Shown piece after piece: positions 32,115 to 34,946 of a DNA stretch of 34,946 nucleotides. A program made the position numbers and the translations under genes. Each line of letters opens with the position of its first letter. The first letter of the stretch is position 1. The notes under the pieces are model-generated. The model saw only the letters and a program-made list of their open reading frames with translations, did not search any database and was not told the DNA's origin. Source of the DNA: Planctomycetota bacterium (GTDB lineage Bacteria; Planctomycetota; Planctomycetia; Pirellulales; Pirellulaceae); the NCBI GenBank assembly GCA_963204965.1, contig CAUJKA010000222.1, positions 1-34,946 on the forward strand. Reading direction: 5' to 3'.

Positions 32115-33578
32115 TCAGGGCTGAATCAATTCTACTTGAACAATTTTACCATCTTTTTCTTGTGAAAGTTTGAACATCGTACCATTCGTCAAAGCTACAG
32201 CTTGGCCACTTGGCACCCTGTTGCCTCCTGGGGAAGTCAAGCTGGGAAGATTTTGGTTGACAAGTAACCATTGGTTACCGTGCCAGACACAATAGGCCAG
32301 TGGCGTACGATTTGAAGCAGGTCCCGGAAACTTGTTCGAGAATGCATGCCATTCAAACAGAGAACAGTTGTGGTAAGCAACAAGGCTACCGTCGGGCATC
32401 CATTGCCCTGGCCTTACTTCGGATCGCAACTTTAGCACTGGAATTGGAATCTGAGGTTTGGCTTTGCAGACGGGACAGGAGATGCACTTAGGGTTGCTGA
32501 GCACAAACCATTTACTAGAACAAGCACTATTGATGCATGGAATCAGCGCATCCCAAGTACTCACCAATCCTTTGACCCATTCGCTTGCTGTAGGTCGCTG
32601 GTTGGGGTGTTGTATTCCATCCACAAATGCACGACGGAACAGTTCACTTAGGGCTGGACCTAAAGCAGTCGCGGAAAGATAGTTTAGGTCAATTGGCCTG
32701 TTAGCATTGTTGGTTGGATGTTCGCAATACAATGCTTGTGGGCCATACGTGAGAAAATCCTGTTCCTCGGCGGTGTTGGCATGTGGAATCCTCTTTCCAG
32801 CCAATGGGTGTCTCAATAACAAATACTCGTAGCACAAGACTGCCAGTGCGTGTTCATCTGTTCGTGCACTTGGGTGTTTTCGGTTTGGGTCCTTAAGTGG
32901 CAGTGACATTGTAGCCAACACTTCTGGAGCTATGTAACCTTTCGTCCCAAGTACATCTGGTGGATACAGTCCTGGCACAACTAGAGAATCAATATCAATT
33001 ACAACGCTGCATCCTTTTGATGGATCGACTAGAACGTTGTTGTTACTCAAGTCAGAATGTGCCAAACCCGCTTGGTGAAGTCGAGCAACCGAGCGTGCCA
33101 TCTGAATACAGAGAGCCAAGTAGTTTCGCCAATTCCCCAATTCACTCGGAGCGAATTTCGCCAAAATTGAGCGAGGCTTGGTTAACGTAAACCAGGAACC
33201 GTTTTTCTCATTTCCTTTGAGTGGACCCTCGGAGAAGAAAAAGTTTGGAGCGTATGTGGGTGTGATGATACCAAACCGAGGTTGTGTAACGATAGCGGTT
33301 GGCCAACAGAACAAGTTGCGATAATAAGCCGCATCTTGATCGTTTTGGGCGCCACCGCCCTCAGATCTAGGAATGGTTGGATTGTACTTTCCAACAATAG
33401 CCTCCAGGCGTTGAAGTCGAACTGGATCACGCCCAGCGTCTGCATCCTTGTAGAAGCAGACTACTTCTTTTCTATCGGTAGTAAAGAAAACCTCCTTCAT
33501 CGTGCCCGAAGGTGGATCGTCGACTACGACGAAATCTCGCGTTCGACCGTTCTTAAGAGTTGCTTTAGCTACTCGCAC
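32115..33578 (-). CDS. Ser/Thr protein kinase-like protein with C-terminal zinc ribbon
   Basis: The 487-residue protein starts at a GTG that overlaps the end of the phosphatase gene by ten bases. The kinase domain covers about residues 20-340. The catalytic loop is HSDLSNNNVLVD (His174, Asp176). The metal site is VIDIDSLVVPG (DID in place of DFG), and GTKGYIAPEVLA is the activation-segment end. DEHALAVLCYEYLLLRHPL is the F-helix region. After about residue 350 come four Cys (CINSAC, then CISCPVCKA) forming a zinc ribbon, and then a beta-rich C-terminal domain (FEWHAFSNKF and later). The order phosphatase-kinase with zinc ribbon resembles the YegK/YegI and TerY-P modules. The substrate is unknown, and the neighbouring proteins are candidates. 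Confidence 0.85.
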   Translation of the reverse strand: MRVAKATLKNGRTRDFVVVDDPPSGTMKEVFFTTDRKEVVCFYKDADAGRDPVRLQRLEAIVGKYNPTIPRSEGGGAQNDQDAAYYRNLFCWPTAIVTQPRFGIITPTYAPNFFFSEGPLKGNEKNGSWFTLTKPRSILAKFAPSELGNWRNYLALCIQMARSVARLHQAGLAHSDLSNNNVLVDPSKGCSVVIDIDSLVVPGLYPPDVLGTKGYIAPEVLATMSLPLKDPNRKHPSARTDEHALAVLCYEYLLLRHPLAGKRIPHANTAEEQDFLTYGPQALYCEHPTNNANRPIDLNYLSATALGPALSELFRRAFVDGIQHPNQRPTASEWVKGLVSTWDALIPCINSACSSKWFVLSNPKCISCPVCKAKPQIPIPVLKLRSEVRPGQWMPDGSLVAYHNCSLFEWHAFSNKFPGPASNRTPLAYCVWHGNQWLLVNQNLPSLTSPGGNRVPSGQAVALTNGTMFKLSQEKDGKIVQVELIQP

Positions 33579-34933
33579 TGTCCACCTTGTCGATGCAAAA
33601 TCAACAATGTGCGATCATCAAATGAGCCGCGCACATGATACGTATCCAACCATCTGAGTAGGTTGTCTAGTGGTTCGTTTGAGGATTGTACAACTGCCTG
33701 AGACAGCAGACTTGGGTTGTTCACCACATCTTCTGGACTCAATCCCAATGTTGTCGCTAGCTTGGTTAGCGAGCAAACAGTCTCTTTTCTCGAAGCTCCT
33801 TCAATTGTTGGCAGCTCGACTTCGACAATCCCCAACTGTGAATCCAATGTTGCTGTTTGTTCAGCGCCACTTCCCTGTGCGTTGGGAAGTGGCAGGGCAC
33901 CATTTAAAACCAAATCGCCGTACAAACGAAGCATACCAGGATCGTTGGGGAAGTAGTCATCAGCAACTCCATCTGTCATGAGCATCAGGCAGCGCAAATT
34001 ACACAAAGCGGGAAATATCTTGCTCATTAGCTTGTTAGCATCGATCTCGCGAGGTTCCAGGAATCGTACTTCTCCTGAATGTTCGCCGCTATCGGGCGTC
34101 ATTAGGAGCATCTGCTTTCCATCTTCGCGAATAGCACCAATCATACCGTCACCGACGGCTAGAGAAAAAATCAAACTGCGCGTGCCGTCTCCGTATCGCA
34201 CGTTCGTGTGTACAGTGAGAAGCAATGTGCAGTAAAGATCCTTCGTTGTCAGCGGACGGCCTAGCCATTGTTCGTATCTGGAGTCCGCATTTCTCTCGCT
34301 GACGGCATCCTCGATTGCACGCCACGCGCAATGCATCGATTCGACAAGTTGTTTCTTAACAAAGTCTATGTCTTGAGCGGAGAAACTAGCGGCCTCCCAC
34401 ACGTCTCGGTCAGCAATATGGTGATCACGGAGTGTTCTATCAAGTGATTCTATTGCAGCTGTACAAGCTGCTTTCGCACCAACTCGCGACAACTTATAGG
34501 AACCGCCACCGTCTGAAACGGCAAGAATCGTCCAGTCTCCTGTCTGACGGAACTCAAACCAATCATCACAATGAGTACCTTCGTGTTTGTGCTTTTTTCC
34601 ACGAACACGAGCCGCAGTTATTCGATAGCCGTTAGAAGTTCTTTCTTCTTGGGAGAAACTCTCGTCGTGAGGATCTGGCTCGGCTTCAGGCAATGGTAAG
34701 TATCGCCATTGTAATCCGCTCATCGTATCATCATCCTGTAACGGAGTTGGAGTTGGAATAGTTGGTTGTGGAGTTGCTGGTTTGATTGGTGCTTGGGGCT
34801 GCGGACTCCTGGTAGCAGGAGTTTGTACCAAGTTTGGACGATAAGGCTTGCCGAGAGTACCAGGAGGTGCAACGTTGGCGCCAGCTACCATAGGACTGGC
34901 TTTTGATCTCCGTTTTACACAACGCCTAACCAC
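33569..34933 (-). CDS. PP2C-type protein phosphatase (5' end uncertain at window edge)
   Basis: The product is up to 454 residues. Residues 15-75 are a Pro/Thr/Gln-rich linker. The PP2C_2 domain begins near residue 112: HEGTHCDDWFEF and LAVSDGGGSYKLSRVGAKAA with metal-binding Asp residues, then FSLAVGDGMIGAI, LMLMTDGVADDYFP and, near the end, GSFDDRTLLILHR. These match the YegK/PP2C phosphatases that act on kinase-modified proteins. The frame is open to the window edge, so the true start may be the GTG at 34933, the ATG at 34891, or outside. The stop overlaps the kinase start, implying coupling. A VWA (TerY/YegL-like) gene would be expected upstream in related modules, but that region is not in the window. 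Confidence 0.88.
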   Translation of the reverse strand: MVRRCVKRRSKASPMVAGANVAPPGTLGKPYRPNLVQTPATRSPQPQAPIKPATPQPTIPTPTPLQDDDTMSGLQWRYLPLPEAEPDPHDESFSQEERTSNGYRITAARVRGKKHKHEGTHCDDWFEFRQTGDWTILAVSDGGGSYKLSRVGAKAACTAAIESLDRTLRDHHIADRDVWEAASFSAQDIDFVKKQLVESMHCAWRAIEDAVSERNADSRYEQWLGRPLTTKDLYCTLLLTVHTNVRYGDGTRSLIFSLAVGDGMIGAIREDGKQMLLMTPDSGEHSGEVRFLEPREIDANKLMSKIFPALCNLRCLMLMTDGVADDYFPNDPGMLRLYGDLVLNGALPLPNAQGSGAEQTATLDSQLGIVEVELPTIEGASRKETVCSLTKLATTLGLSPEDVVNNPSLLSQAVVQSSNEPLDNLLRWLDTYHVRGSFDDRTLLILHRQGGQCE

Positions 34934-34946
34934 CTCATCAATTGGA

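Noticed and set aside
28663..34946. Ordinary conjugative element
   Set aside because: Only a coupling-type ATPase is present. No relaxase, VirB4, pilus or integrase gene is visible on this side. It remains possible if such genes lie beyond the right edge.

Overview
The window reads as a chromosomal segment of a planctomycete, most likely of the Pirellulaceae type. The evidence is a DUF1559 protein with a prepilin-like N-terminus, a secreted PSCyt1/DUF1549/DUF1553 protein, several lineage-typical unknown proteins, short palindromic intergenic repeats, and housekeeping genes scattered on both strands rather than packed into long operons. No rRNA, CRISPR array, complete IS element or replication origin was seen.

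From 1 to about 24.4 kb the DNA looks like core chromosome. In order it holds: a truncated cytochrome-type DUF1549/DUF1553 gene and a six-helix membrane protein (minus strand); a repeat-rich gap; a DUF1559 pseudopilin-like gene and an MscS channel (plus); an anchored unknown (minus); scpB with a very acidic tail; hemX-like, hemA and a conserved unknown (plus operon); a gap with a candidate 35-residue membrane peptide, a terminator and a REP-like palindrome; a small anchored unknown (minus); a REC-ATPase regulator and a large hybrid histidine kinase (plus); a gamma-carbonic anhydrase-like gene whose end overlaps the kinase gene; a secreted His/Cys-rich protein; an RlmI-type methyltransferase; an alpha/beta hydrolase; an FHA protein; two tandem metallophosphoesterases; and tsaB.

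At about 24.46 kb the character changes. A 5' half of a tRNA-Asn(GUU) gene is joined directly to the frameshifted C-terminal remnant of a serine recombinase. Beyond it the DNA looks more A+T-rich and every recognisable gene is on the minus strand. First comes a PIN toxin with an excisionase-like HTH partner. Then, reading in the direction of transcription from the right edge, there is a run of close or overlapping genes: PP2C-type phosphatase, Ser/Thr-kinase-like protein with a zinc ribbon, a small protein with motifs like TNT-type NAD glycohydrolases, a two-helix membrane protein, a VirD4/TraD-like P-loop ATPase, a beta-helix-like protein, and two or three small unknowns.

This right-hand gene run is the most interesting part. 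A phosphatase-kinase pair resembles the YegK/YegI and TerY-P phosphorylation modules of bacteria. Here it is linked to a possible NAD-cleaving or ADP-ribosyl-type effector and to a coupling-type ATPase, without relaxase or mating-pore genes in view. A stress or defence system carried on a genomic island is a reasonable hypothesis, but its function is inferred. The upstream end lies outside the window.
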